In this document: piece by piece, positions 43,501 to 54,327 of the stretch
Layout: each line of letters opens with the position of its first letter
How positions within the stretch are numbered: the stretch's first letter is position 1
Origin: Acholoe squamosa
Taxonomy: Eukaryota > Annelida > Polychaeta > Phyllodocida > Polynoidae
DNA: 64,000 nt
Direction: 5' to 3'
Assembly: GCA_949317995.1 (NCBI GenBank)
Contig: OX439038.1
Coordinates: forward strand, 72,860,659-72,924,658
The notes under the pieces: generated by a model
What the model was told of the DNA's origin: nothing
Database searches by the model: none
Seen by the model: only the letters and a program-made list of their open reading frames with translations
Program-made: the position numbers and the translations under genes

Positions 43501-46500
43501 TTACGGTTATTCCAATTCGAAATAGTTACAAAATAGATCTTTTCATGCATTGGGCGCTCTTCCAACATAAGATATTTCAATCATGAAATAATCTATTTTA
43601 GTCAATTCCTTATAGACAGGATTAAAATTAACACCAAGTCATACTTTATTCTTGATGGTGAAGTTCTCTGGAGAAAAAAAAGATGAATCAAACAAAAGAT
43701 TTGACATAAGATTCTCCTTGAAGGACACTAATCCTATTGGGCCACTATGTTTGTGTTGCAGGCATTCAATCCACGAGCATCACCAGTTCTGCACCAGGTA
43801 GGGTCAACTAGGAGCAGATTAACTTTGTATTTTTAAGTAAATTGTTTACAAGTTTATCCTGTTGAACACTTTTTTGTGACTCTTGCATCACTTAAGTCAG
43901 AGGTGGAGGGTGCTCACCATAATGGCCATAATGGCCATTTCGCAAAATCAGTTCTTAGTGGGGGGTCGCGATAACTTTCGCCGTAGTGGTGGGGGAGGGG
44001 GTTGGAAAAAATTCTGCCAATCCACCGAAATCCATCAAGCCCCCCCCCCCCTACCTGGCAATAAATGGCGTGGCCCTAACTATGCTGTAGGGACAAAATG
44101 AACGACAATGACAACATAACCCACAACTGTCACTACTACTGCCACTTTCAGACCTTAGTACAAGGAATACATCATATACTCTCCTTACATTTTGGCAGCA
44201 TACTCTTTCTTAATCTTAATTGCTTAATAGAAATAGACTAATTTATCCTACAAGTCTCCTAAAAGGCCTCCAACTACGGGGCTGTTTTGTTAATCAGGGT
44301 TTCTTTTGGTATCTGGACGGAAACTTAATGTTACCTTCAAACTTTGTAAATCTCTGACATATACTGAGAATAGGCACCTTAATGCATCCTGCACTAAGGG
44401 CCCTTTTTGCAGATCCTGTCAACTTCGAGAACTGTGACATACATTATTATCACTCTGAGGTATATCCTGGGGGCTTGGTTTTATTACTTTTAACTCTCAA
44501 AAAAATTATGAATACATGGGTAAGCCCTATTAATGATAATGAGTAACTTAATTTTGTCAACAGCAAAATGCAAAAAAAAAAAAACAAAAAAAAAAACAAA
44601 CAATATATTCCATCATTTGACCAATCAAAGTTAATCATTATTGAATACATCTTCAAGCTATAGTTTTATCCGTGTAGGAGCGAATGTCCATATATTGGGC
44701 CTAAGCAGGGCTGGATCTGGTTTCTGGCAACATGCACTCATAAGAGCTGATAAGATGGGACCAGCTTGTCCCTAGAAGTGATTGTTATCCAGGGACAAGG
44801 TTACCATCATACCATGTCTTATCAGTGTGTTTTGCCACCTTTAGAGCAACCAATAAAATGGTGGATCCACTGGGTATGAGTCTAGAATCCTATAGAATTT
44901 TAATGATCATGAGAGATTAAGGTTGTTCCTAGATATTGATTTATTCTTAACTGATAATACTGAAAATGATCATGCAGGGTGGTCACTTTATCAATGTTGT
45001 AGGTACACAGTCATCGGCGATGACAACAGAACCGACCACTGTTACTGACACTGCTACTGCCACTGCTGAACCAGGTACACTGACATTAAACATGTGAGAC
45101 TGTAGTGAGTAATGACAAACTTGGTGCACCCACTTTCTATCACCCATTGACCAGATTTTGATACTTTTAGGCGAAATAAGCATGAACATTGATAGCTTAT
45201 TTTGTACATGGCAAACTTTGTAATTCTAGTATCAGTTGATTTGGGATGTGTTAGTACAATGGTTGCGCCAACACTTACATTGTCGATGTGGGTTATCTGC
45301 CCATTTGTGACCCGAAGTTTATTCCATGATATCAGGGGATATCTCCCCTTCTTGCATAGGCTGTGCACCCTCCTGTTCCAGAGCCTGGATCTGGCACTGC
45401 ATTCCACTACCATATAATCATGCAGGCTGGACTGACTTTATTTTTAATTACTTTAGTACTGTTCTATTATACACCCCTTCACTGATGCAGGAGTGGATCA
45501 TGCACATTAGTACTGAAGTCTGCTTGTAAGCACTTTAATGGTTTATCATACCGACCTGTGGGAGTATATCAACCCAATTCAGTTCGCATTATGCATTATT
45601 GCACTATCGGCCTTTAAAGGGCTAAGAGAATTGTTTTTCCACATAAAGACACATTTCTGTTGGTGAGTAGCTCTTATTCAAAATGTCTGTTTTTGAGCAG
45701 CTGTTATTTAACATTTCTGTTTTTGAGCAGCTCTTGTTTTAACATTTCTTTTGCTGAGCAGCTCTTACTGCGGATGAGATGCCCCTGACTGCTGAGTATG
45801 TCCAGGCTGAGCTGTTCACAGAGAAACTCGCTGACCTACCAACTGCTCAAAAGTCAGCCCTTGGCTACCAGCAGAGTGAGCTGCTCATTGAGTGCCAATA
45901 CAATGGACGTCTTTGTGTACAAAGGTGAGTAGATTGAACATCACAATTTCATTTAAACTTAGTGTACCATGCAATGATAAAATAGTGAATTTCGAGGTCC
46001 TCGTTATACAATATCTGCATTATGTTGTTAACCATGTGTGGGGAACATAACATGATTTTGTAAAGCATTCCTGTGGCAAAGCAAGACCCATTTAATGTCA
46101 CTTGGTCACGAAAAAAAGCCAATTTACATCCATTTTACAGCATTATTTAGGAATGCTATCTATAAGGTTCCAGTTTCTCCCCCAGTAGACATACTAACTT
46201 TAAGAGACTCACTTTGTTAGAGGAGGCCTATGAAGCACTGTTTATTTTCAAATAGTCATCGTGTGTGGGAATGCATAGATTCCACTCTTATGTAATCAAT
46301 ACCAGTGTGTTGCAATAGATTTTTCCTGTACTCGTGGGCCCTAAAAAGAGTGTTCAAAGGTTTCTATGGCACCATCTATTTATTTTAGGTGGTCATTGGG
46401 GGACAAAGATAAATCTCACCAAAATCAGATAATGGAGTTAACGTTAAACCTTATATTATGTATGGGTTAAGGTGTTGACAGCACTTCTGATAGAATGGAA

Positions 46501-49500
46501 CAGAATAGTGTAAATGATTGTGGGAAATGCAGACCTCTTTTTGTCAACTGGCCGGTGGGGAAATTTGCTAAGGTACCATGTGACCACAGTGAGGGTAATA
46601 GGTGTTAAAAAAAATGCAATTGCCTCGGTCGGACTGTGGATAGTGTTGGGAACCCTCCCTCGGCACTGGTTCCAATATCAGTGTGTTTGTTAGAGTATAA
46701 TATTGGATCAAACAATTTTGCATGTCTGGAAATCGATACGCCATAGTTGTTTAACCAGTTACTGGGCATGGCTCTACCTGGTACACATACCACATGTTTG
46801 CAGTTATCTCATCACGTGGTTGCATGTCTTTATGATTTTGTGACTCAAGTATAAAAAAAAAGTGAGCTATAAAATGCGTTATAAAAACATCTCTGTTTCA
46901 GTGATATAACATTCTACTTCAATCCAATTCTTGGTAACTGCTACACATACAATTACCACGATCAACGGAAGGCTTCCAAGACTGGACGCCGATATGGTAT
47001 GTCTGTGACACATCCATTGTGATGTGAAGAAAGTTTCTCAGAGGAATCAAGAATCGTGAATATTTTTGCTGTGATTAAATATAACCGATGATCAAATACG
47101 AACATGTACACATTCCCCACAGACCATTACATGGCTATTCCAATAACCAAATGTTTCTTAATTGCCATGTTTTCAATTTTGAAATGCAAATGATCAGGTA
47201 TGAAATAATAGAAAGTAAGTTCTTTTTTGTGCTCTTTTATGCCTATGTATCAAATGCAGGTTTACTTTGTAGCAATACTCACTTACCAATAGGCCTACAT
47301 GTATTTCTTATTCCTCTCTCAGGACTGTCCCTAGTACTGAATGTGGCCCAGGATGAGTATGTGAGGACCTCAGGGGATGTTGCAGGTGTAAGGTTAATAC
47401 CCCATCACCCAGACACCATGCCCTTCCCAGAGGATGAGGGACTCATCCTACAGCCTGGACTCCTAACCTCCATTGGTTTAAGACAGGTGAGATATGCCTA
47501 AACCATTGGTGGATCCAGGATGTGAAAAATGAGGGGACATGGCTAAAAAAGAGGGGCACATCCCCTATTTGTGAGCAAATTTTCGGGTCCAAATTATACA
47601 AGTACTGTTCAGTAATTAACAAAAGAATTGGGCGTCCCCCCTCTAAATCCGACACTGTTTAAAAACTCCACTGACTGGCTAATGGTATTGGCTTTATGTG
47701 TGACATAATTTGTTTGTATCAATGTTTACATCATGTATGCATATACATAATTATAACTTAAGGGTGGCATTAAAGCATTTAATAAATTTCATTGCTGAAT
47801 CAATGTACTCCCAGTAATTACCTCGCCATTGCTGCAATGCATTATGTGCCCATTAAAGTGTTACAAAGTATCCAATATTCAGAAAATACAATATTTCGTT
47901 GACAGACATTACAATAATGATTATTCTTCTTTCAGACAAATATCACAAGACAAGGAGGAAAATACAGTGACTGTATTCCTGATGCTTTCAAAGATTACAC
48001 AAAAGATCTATTCATGGAGACCTACAATAAATCATATGGTCAATCTGTAAGCGTACATACCTCAAAAGCCATTTTACATGAAGATTGGTAGAAATAGTTT
48101 TGTTAGAATAGGCTGAATGACTGTTATAAAATTCTTTTAGGGGCTGTATAATGCCTCGAATTTACTTTTCAAGGAAGTTCATGAAATTGCATGATAATCA
48201 GAAATGATAATCAGAATAAAGCTCAGACTGTTGATGTCTCTTATGAAATTAGGAAATCGCCATTGAAACTATTATAGCATAAACCAAAAGAAAGCAATCA
48301 ATACTATATTTGTGACAGAGTTGCAGCAAGACGTGTTACCAGAAGGCATTGACAGCATCCTGTGGTTGTGCTGATCCATCCTATCCTATGTCAGGCCAAG
48401 CCCTTGGAGGCCAGTCTTATCATGCATGTAGCACTGCCAATAGCACCCAAGGTAAGACAGATATCCTCTTAATTGTAAATAGAGGGACTATGCTCAAGGC
48501 TAAATTGTAAAAAAAAGTAACTATATATCTGATCTATTTGAATTGGATTTGAATAAAAAAGAAATTGATGAAATGGTATAGCATATGTGTGTCATAAGGA
48601 ACCCTTTATCACATCCCTTTGCATTTCCAGTTTCATGTCGTGGGGTTGTAATTAGTTTGTTCAACAATAACTCACTGAAGTGTGACTGTCCATCGCCATG
48701 TCGGTAGGTGATAAGATGATAAGTACTTTATAAAATGCATTTTCAAATAAGCTGTGAGGAGCGGTGTGTCTACACCCTTTGATACACTACCACAAAGTGT
48801 CAGTTTGACTGGAAAGCATCCACTGTGTGTACCATGGCAACCAATGGACTGGCCAATAAGGGGCTAGTGCATTGCTCATGTGACATTCACTAGATCTCAA
48901 AGTGAGGCTCTACAGGCACATAGATGCTGGGAGAGTGTTCACTTGTAGTAATCTGTTTCCAAACAGATGTTTGGTGCAGGCTGAGATACAGTGAGTGGAT
49001 TACACAGATGTAATAGCCCATTAATGGGGATGTTTAATGTGGTTTCAATCTAAGTGTCTCATCAGGCGTAATTGTTTAAACCCAGTATCATTCATATTAG
49101 TGAATATTATTGAGATTTAAGGGATTTAATTGATTATGTGGATATAAATAGTGATTTGGATCTTCATAATAGAATGAAAAAGCTGAAATAATTATTTTAA
49201 TCATTAAACTTGTACTCTCTGGTATCTGTGTTTGGAAAATTGAGGTGTGTCATGCTAAGTCTGCTCTAGGATTAGTGTCATGTTTGAAAGTAAAGTAATG
49301 AAAATTAGTTTTATTTCATTAAAAAAAAAACAGGTTTCTCAAATGTCTCTGGGATGATGATGATGCTAGACCTGGGGTTATTTTCCCTGGGCATCAGGCT
49401 CCAAGAAGCTTGGGGCCTCTTCCTTTCAGCAGCAGTGGTCTTAAGGTGGTAGGACAATGTCCGAGTGGCAGTAGTGCCACTTAATTCTGCAATCAGATCT

Positions 49501-52500
49501 GGTCTGGTCTGCTGTAAGCATGTCTTTTGAGCGGTTTCTTTTGAACTGACTGGCCTTCTGATACTTTAATCGAGTAGGTTCAGCCCAAGAGGAGGGATGG
49601 TGTCCAAACGATGCATCCAGCGTCTCTCTTCTTGGTTCCTTTCAAGTTGACCCTCTCTAGAAGTAGAAGGGTTTTTGATGAAACTTAATATTGAAATTAT
49701 AGGTCCATCCTCCCAACATTGTTCGGGGGTTCTAGTGGTGTCGGGGCAGGATCGGAAATGTCTAGCTACTGTGGTGTCTTGGCCAATATTTTTTTATGTC
49801 AAACATGTGGCTTTTGAATCGCTCCAGTAGCTTCTTCTCTGTTTGACCCACATGCTGTATGCCACAGTATTTACAAATGATGGCATAAATGAGATTGGAA
49901 GTCTGACAATTTACATAAATCAAGGTTCTAAATCTCTTTCCGTCGTGTAGAGAGAAGATGTATCCACTTTTATTGAGTTTTGGACAGTAATTGCAAGGGT
50001 TAGGACGTTTGCATGGGTTCTAGACAATATGGGGAGGCCTTCTGGTGTCTGATTTGGTGCTGGTTGACGCTTTTACTAACTCATCTCCCAGTGACTTGTT
50101 TTTTTCGTTTCCCAAATACCAGCTTGGCACCATGCAGAACCCGTGTTCTTTTAGATTTTAGCATAAGGTCCCAATGTAAGCGTATTATTTGTTCAATTGG
50201 GGGGTTAGCTGGGATGTGAGTGAGTATGCAATAAAATGCCTTCTCTTGTTCAGCGATTTTCTCTTTCACCTTTAGCAGGTCAGTGCGAGGTCGGTCTTCA
50301 ACCCTGACCATGGTCTGAAGGACTGACCTTTTGGGGTATCCCCTTCTGAGGAAATGTGTGCAGAGCATCAATGCATTGCGTCTGAACTCTAGTTTACTGG
50401 AGCAAATGCCTCGTACTCGGAGGAATTGTGAGTAAGGGATTCCCTTGAGTACATGTCTAGGGTGTTCAGATGAAAATAGAAGGTAGTTGTGGCTATCTGT
50501 AGGCTTGCAGTAAAGGGTCGTGCCCAGATTACCTTTTAGGTCATGTAGGACTTTTACGTCAAGGAAGTTGATCTCTGTTCGTGACTGTTCAAGAGTGAAT
50601 TTGATTGTCTTGTGGCAGTTATTTAAGTAATTGACAAAAGACAAGAGAGATTCTTCTCCATGTGTCCAAATCATGAAGATGTCATCGATGATTCTCTTCC
50701 ACAACAGAGGTTTAGTTTGGTAGGGATAAACAAATTTAGATTCAAAGTCTCCCATAAAAATGTTGGCGTATGACGGGGCCACCTTGGTCCCCATGGCAGT
50801 GCTGCTAACTTGTAGAAAGTGTTTATTGTCAAATTCAAAATTGTTGCAAAGTGTAATAGCTCACAGAGTGAATTAGTTGTTGGGTTTTGGTATGGGTGAC
50901 GATGTGCGTTCATCATTCTTCTGACAGCCCTTATACCCTCATCGCTAGGGATGTTGGTGTATAGACTGGTGACATCTAGGGTGGCTAGAATCGAGTTGGA
51001 GGGAATTTTGAGGTCTTTTATTTGATTAAAAAAATCACTACTGTCCCTTAGATAGGATGGTAGTGTAGCTACTAAAGGTTGTAGAAAGTGATCCACTAAT
51101 TGTGAGATACGTTCTGGGGGGCATTCATTGGCTGACACAATGGGTCTACCCGGTGGTGGCAGTTGGTTCTTATGAATTTTAGGTAATAGATACAACTTTG
51201 CAGTTCTGGGCCGAGGAATTGTTAGGTAATCCAAGGCCGCTTTGCTGAGTTCGCCATGTTTATGCATTTCCGAGACTTTGTTCTTAACTAGTGATTGGTG
51301 GAAATTAGTGAGATTTGCTTCCTGCAACCTATAAAAATCTCTGTCATATAATTGACGGAGACCTTCCTTAATGTAGTCCTCTTGATTTTGTACTACCACT
51401 GCTGTACCCTTGTCTGCCTTCTTAATAACTATAGTTTTATTGTTTGATAGTTTAGCCTCTTTTTCGGGTCTGGTGATATTAGATCTTAAATGAGGAGTGA
51501 TTGGGCAATTTTCTAAGTCCGTCTGGTTTAGGAGACACATATGTTCTATAATAGCAGGGCCTGGTGGTTTCAATTGAGATGGATTCTTGAATTTGCTATT
51601 GTAGAATACATTTTCCTAGCCTGGAGATTAAAAAGCCTTTAGCTACGAAACTATAAGAAAGAATTAGAAGAAGGAGGGCCATAAGGGTATATTATTCTCC
51701 TCTCATCTGAGCTTCAGCACCTTTTTACGTGCTGCATCGTCCCTTTGTAGTCGTGCATGTAGAGGTAAATTAACCATGAGTTCGGCACCCACCTGAAGTT
51801 ATCTATTTGTAACTATATGCTAAACCGTGTTGCATGCTGTTCCTGTTGATGAGAACAAGACATTACATAATACTGTAACTCACAGTAAGGATGGATAACT
51901 AAAACAGGAGTGTCTGACTGGAGACATATATCCGACTTATGGTTAATTAATGAATAAGGTTTAATTCAGTTCTATTCAATTCAGTTCTGCTTTGGCGGTT
52001 TAGTCTGTGGCGGTCAGTTGTTACCTTTGACCACCATCGATAGTTATAGTATGGTCATCCAACCATATCAAGGTCACTCTAAAGATATTATTAGACACGT
52101 GCCGAGGCACCCGGTTGTAAGACCAGTTCTAAGTTATTTCTATCATGTCACATGGATCCCTCTACTCTACTATAAAAGGGGAGTCTGGTCGTCTCCCTAG
52201 GTTCAGTCCCGGACTGGCCACGCTGGTGTCCAGTTCTACTGATCCAGTGTTATAGCTTACTTCTCTCCCTATCAGCACTTGTGCCTAAGGGAGAGTGATG
52301 TGATTTTACTTTAAGGTTTAACTTGACAGAGCTTGCTCTTGAGTATTTGTGATCATTGATAGCCGAGGCTACTCTTGCCCTATTAATTGACTGATGTCAA
52401 GACTTGTTTACTGGTGTATACGAGAGATGAATAACTTGCCTGCTCTGGAACCTGAGTAGTGTGTCATTGTCTTTCTTTTTAAGAATACAATTGACTTGGG

Positions 52501-53746
52501 TTTGGGAAACACTACAAGTCTATCAACGATATACAAGGAAATATGTGTTCATTAATATCAAATATTTGTCACTGCTTTTACAGACAGGTGTGGTACTCAA
52601 GTCAGACATCTCATGGACAATGGCCAAATGATGTACAAAAGGTAAATTTAACTTTTTCATAAAAAGGGTCGATGTGAGAGAATCTTTTATTTGGAAGATG
52701 TAGGATGCAGTAATCTATCTTTCCCAGAGCGATCCTGATCAATCTAGTGCTATTCATTGTTTGACTTCAGGGGGCAGGTTTACCTTTTCATCACCTTTGT
52801 TAGTGTGCAAAGACTGATAAGATAATCGTGTTTTTTTCCCCTATTGCTGGGGCATTCATTTGTCTGTTTGATTATTGATGAATCTATTTACTTATTACTC
52901 TGAGCGCATACAATGCCGGAGAGGGATTCTTTGCAAGCAAATTTCCATTGTAGTCGTCGCAATGATCATACACACGTTAATTCAATGAATCAAATATTTT
53001 ATTCTTCGATATCAAATTACCTCTCCTACAGAACACAACTTTGGAATCAATGAGGGCTCGAATTCCAGGCATTTTAGATGTCCCTGGTGACCCTGAGAAA
53101 TATAAAAGGAACCTGATTAAAACAGAGGTGTACTTTGAAGAACTCAATATGGAGGAGATCTCAGAAATACCTTCCTACACGGTAAGCATATTGGATGTAT
53201 GTTGGGAAAGGGGGGGGGGGTATGTGGAGCAAATTATATGTAGCTGCCGGACATAGTTCTAAATCAAAGAGAATGTGATAAATTCACCCAATTATTCCCA
53301 AAGTGGAACAAATAAAAAATAATGCATTACCCTCTTTCTTTAGGGACATCAATAGTTTTTCCTTTTCAATTTCCCAATGGAATACCCACATAGCTATGAG
53401 TACTATAGTTATGAGCACCAATAAATCTTCCTTTCTATTTCCATTCTCTAAGGACGCGCAGTTTGTCTCTGACATAGGTGGGTTGTTGGGGCTCTTCATC
53501 GGTTTCTCTGTGATGACCATCTTTGAATTCCTTGAACTGCTAGTTGAGGTCATGGTCTTCTGCATCTCATCCAGTTGCTTTAGGAGTCACACCACTAAAT
53601 CTACAATCACTAAGGTAGCCCCAAATGAGCCTTCAGTGGAAAAAACGACAAAGGCGGGCTGTACCGACAAAATGCAGATTAAAAGTAACATTAATGGAGG
53701 ATTCAGTCTGAGTCAGGGCTTTGCAAAGACTACTACGGTAGCCTAA
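40417..53746 (+). CDS. DEG/ENaC-family sodium channel subunit with an inserted C-type lectin domain (16-exon model)
   Basis: Coding segments: 40417-40549, 41043-41226, 41569-41759, 42133-42319, 43078-43307, 43762-43797, 45003-45074, 45762-45924, 46902-46996, 47323-47486, 47936-48046, 48319-48451, 48631-48703, 52584-52641, 53032-53181 and 53453-53746. All boundaries are GT-AG, phases agree, and the sum is 2274 nt (757 residues). Family features in order: HG gating motif, TM1, FPAITVCNMNP, Cys-rich extracellular domain, CPSPC, VYFEELN, TM2 with GFS selectivity residues. Between TM1 and the extracellular core lies a six-cysteine lectin domain (about 170-307) and a Thr/Ser linker. One defect: TAA at codon 165. 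Acts at the plasma membrane, probably as a trimeric amiloride-sensitive-type channel. Confidence 0.85.
41043..41226 (+). CDS. DEG/ENaC exon 2: first transmembrane helix
   Basis: Acceptor TTTACAAAG, donor AAAAG|GTACAT. TM1 is SFWILITLGTLALLVLTLY. After the post-TM1 YPVEV segment comes FPAITVCNMNPIK, a hallmark of the family's palm domain. Confidence 0.92.
41569..41759 (+). CDS. DEG/ENaC exon 3: polybasic segment with an in-frame TAA
   Basis: Acceptor CCCTTTTCAG. The peptide includes a furin-like cluster KRRRKRD and a second RRRR run. The strongest phase-1 donor is CCAG|GTAACT at 41759, but it leaves TAA at 41744-41746 in frame. Weaker phase-1 GT sites at 41706 and 41715 would end the exon before the stop. 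Confidence 0.65.
42133..42319 (+). CDS. DEG/ENaC exon 4: N-terminal half of the C-type lectin domain
   Basis: Acceptor TGTTTTTCTTCAG, donor GATAG|GTTTGT. The peptide CSIPLFNDTTMSWCYEFYDS has the long-form lectin N-terminal Cys pair. ATVICPQSGSGRIMVVLDS and the Glu-containing helix EKINHARDNFG follow, as in CTLD cores. Phases 1 to 2. Confidence 0.85.
42422..42727. mobile_element. Foldback element with GTCAT palindromes in intron 4
   Basis: Arms of about 125 bp begin CACTGAAAACATGGAAGAT and pair with few mismatches. The centre holds further GTCATCCTGATGAC-type palindromes. It lies between the two lectin-domain exons and lacks a coding frame. Confidence 0.85.
43078..43307 (+). CDS. DEG/ENaC exon 5: C-terminal half of the C-type lectin domain
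   Basis: Acceptor ATCTTTTGTAG, donor GGTA|GTAAGT. Joined to exon 4 it reads TVDSYWLNANQSGG, the strand before the long loop. WNWGDGSGEV, GPCLYVDGQDD, SDCDQ and HRLMCQ supply the remaining conserved cysteines. The EPN/QPD calcium-site triplet and the WND triplet are absent, so calcium-dependent sugar binding is doubtful. Confidence 0.88.
43762..43797 (+). CDS. DEG/ENaC exon 6: 36-nt Ser/Thr mini-exon
   Basis: Acceptor TTTGTGTTGCAG, donor CCAG|GTAGGG. Encodes about IQSTSITSSAP. Symmetric phase 1-1, so it can be skipped without changing frame. Confidence 0.6.
43798..45002. other. Intron 6 of the channel gene
   Basis: AT-rich, with A-rich runs near 44570-44600. No further exon is convincing, although other short Thr/Ser mini-exons could be missed. 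Confidence 0.5.
45003..45074 (+). CDS. DEG/ENaC exon 7: 72-nt Thr-rich linker exon
   Basis: Acceptor CAATGTTGTAG, donor CCAG|GTACAC. Encodes TQSSAMTTEPTTVTDTATAT, a likely O-glycosylated spacer. Phase 1-1. Its start and end resemble exon 6, suggesting exon duplication. Confidence 0.65.
45762..45924 (+). CDS. DEG/ENaC exon 8: extracellular domain
   Basis: Acceptor TTTTGCTGAGCAG, donor AAAG|GTGAGT. DLPTAQKSALGYQQSELLIE followed by CQYNGRLC matches the LGH-x-L...C-x-F-x-G-x-x-C segment of ENaC/ASIC channels. The acceptor region is present as about three tandem 31-34 bp copies. Confidence 0.9.
46902..46996 (+). CDS. DEG/ENaC exon 9: extracellular domain
   Basis: Acceptor CTCTGTTTCAG, donor TATG|GTATGT. 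ITFYFNPILGNCYTYNY corresponds to the conserved GNCYTFN segment. Confidence 0.92.
47323..47486 (+). CDS. DEG/ENaC exon 10: extracellular palm/beta-ball segment
   Basis: Acceptor ATTCCTCTCTCAG, donor GACAG|GTGAGA. GLSLVLNVAQDEYV, GVRLIPHHPD and EDEGLILQPGLLTSIGL follow the G-L-x-L-x-L-x-V...G-x-x-V-x-I-H pattern of the family. Confidence 0.92.
47936..48046 (+). CDS. DEG/ENaC exon 11: extracellular thumb region
   Basis: Acceptor TTCTTCTTTCAG, donor TCT|GTAAGC. GGKYSDCIPD and NKSYGQS fit the segment leading to the Cys-rich thumb. Confidence 0.85.
48319..48451 (+). CDS. DEG/ENaC exon 12: Cys-rich thumb
   Basis: Acceptor ATTTGTGACAG, donor CAAG|GTAAGA. SCSKTCYQKALTASCGCADP corresponds to the family's C-x3-C...C-x-C thumb signature. 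Confidence 0.92.
48631..48703 (+). CDS. DEG/ENaC exon 13: CDCPSPC signature
   Basis: Acceptor TTGCATTTCCAG, donor TGTCG|GTAGGT. SLKCDCPSPCR is the conserved C-x-C-P-x-P-C motif preceding the palm. The following 3.9-kb intron holds a Penelope-like element and a solo LTR. Confidence 0.92.
49590..51600 (-). mobile_element. Penelope-like retroelement, decayed, antisense in intron 13
   Basis: Minus-strand RT frames plus a downstream GIY-YIG-type endonuclease identify a Penelope-like element. After the RT, reading toward lower coordinates, CNYCPKLNKSGYIFS and NLIYAIICKYCG...HVGQTEKK (about 49990-49800) match the zinc-finger-like and GIY-YIG parts. Stops and register changes interrupt it. Exact ends are unclear; conserved-looking sequence may run to about 49330. 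Confidence 0.85.
50081..51573 (-). pseudogene. Penelope-like reverse transcriptase, frameshifted
   Basis: Two overlapping frames make one RT. 51573-50671 holds the N-terminal part: KKADKGTAVVV, KLYLLPKIHK, GRPIVSAN and the first catalytic Asp in LATLDVTSLYTNIP. 50794-50081 holds the rest: TKVAPSYANIFMG, the catalytic DD in RIIDDIFMIW and the thumb. The register changes near 50850. In Penelope elements this RT primes on nicked or telomeric DNA and is followed by an endonuclease. Confidence 0.88.
52006..52516 (+). mobile_element. Probable solo LTR in intron 13
   Basis: 511 bp from TGTGGCGGTC to GGAAACACTACA, bounded by AGTC on both sides (52002-52005, 52517-52520). It has TATAAAAGG at 52171 with CAGTCCCGG about 30 nt downstream, as in an LTR promoter. 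The ends resemble those of the Ty3 element here (TGTGG...ACACTACA), but the body differs. Confidence 0.6.
52584..52641 (+). CDS. DEG/ENaC exon 14
   Basis: Acceptor CTGCTTTTACAG, donor AAAAG|GTAAAT. QVWYSSQTSHGQWPNDVQK continues the CPSPC motif as in relatives (Y-x2-S-x-S...W-P). Confidence 0.88.
53032..53181 (+). CDS. DEG/ENaC exon 15: pre-TM2 palm strand
   Basis: Acceptor CTCTCCTACAG, donor ACACG|GTAAGC. NLIKTEVYFEELNMEEISE is the canonical strand just before TM2. Confidence 0.92.
53453..53746 (+). CDS. DEG/ENaC exon 16: pore, TM2 and cytoplasmic tail
   Basis: Acceptor CCATTCTCTAAG, stop TAA at 53744. SDIGGLLGLFIGFSVMTIFE contains the family signature with G-F-S at the selectivity filter and is followed by FLELLVEV. 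A 57-residue Lys/Thr-rich tail has no recognised motif. Confidence 0.94.
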   Translation, partial: DAQFVSDIGGLLGLFIGFSVMTIFEFLELLVEVMVFCISSSCFRSHTTKSTITKVAPNEPSVEKTTKAGCTDKMQIKSNINGGFSLSQGFAKTTTVA

Positions 53747-53869
53747 AGAAACACCACCATTAAGGCTTAATGCAGTTTTATATATATATTCCACTGAAGT
53801 GTTGCATATTGAGATGTCTAAGCTCCAGATGGCATTACACACCTTTTAATGACTAAAGCTTAATTAAAG

Positions 53870-54327
53870 GTCACCATGCACGAAGAGCCCAATCTTGAGA
53901 TAAACCAATATTTACACACTTTTAACTTATTATGGCTAAGTAAGAAAATATTGTTTCTTTTTATAAATATTCCTACTTTTGTTCTGTGGTATGACAGATG
54001 CAGCTCTTGTCTTACCTCTCAGTGGGTGTTTTCACTCCCTTCCTCAAGGGGGCACCCCAGTCACCCTGATAAGGGCGTACTGATGATGTCATCAGTACTC
54101 TTATCAGTGAAGACAACCATGCATTGGGGTGCCCCCTTGAGGGAGTGAGTGAAAACACTCACTGAGAGGTAAGACAAGAGCTGCATCTGCCACACCGTAC
54201 AGCAAAAGTGGGAATATTTATGAAAAGAAACAAATTTTCTCATAAATATTTTCTTTACTTAGCCATAATAAGTTAAAGTATGTAAATATTGGTTTATCTT
54301 TAGATTGAGCCCTTCATGCATGGTGAC
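53870..54327. mobile_element. Foldback element, probably inside the channel gene's 3' UTR
   Basis: 458 bp with arms of about 220 bp meeting at GTACTGATGATGTCATCAGTAC. The ends are GTCACCATGCA and TGCATGGTGAC. It lies 124 bp past the stop codon and upstream of the likely poly(A) signal. Confidence 0.88.
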
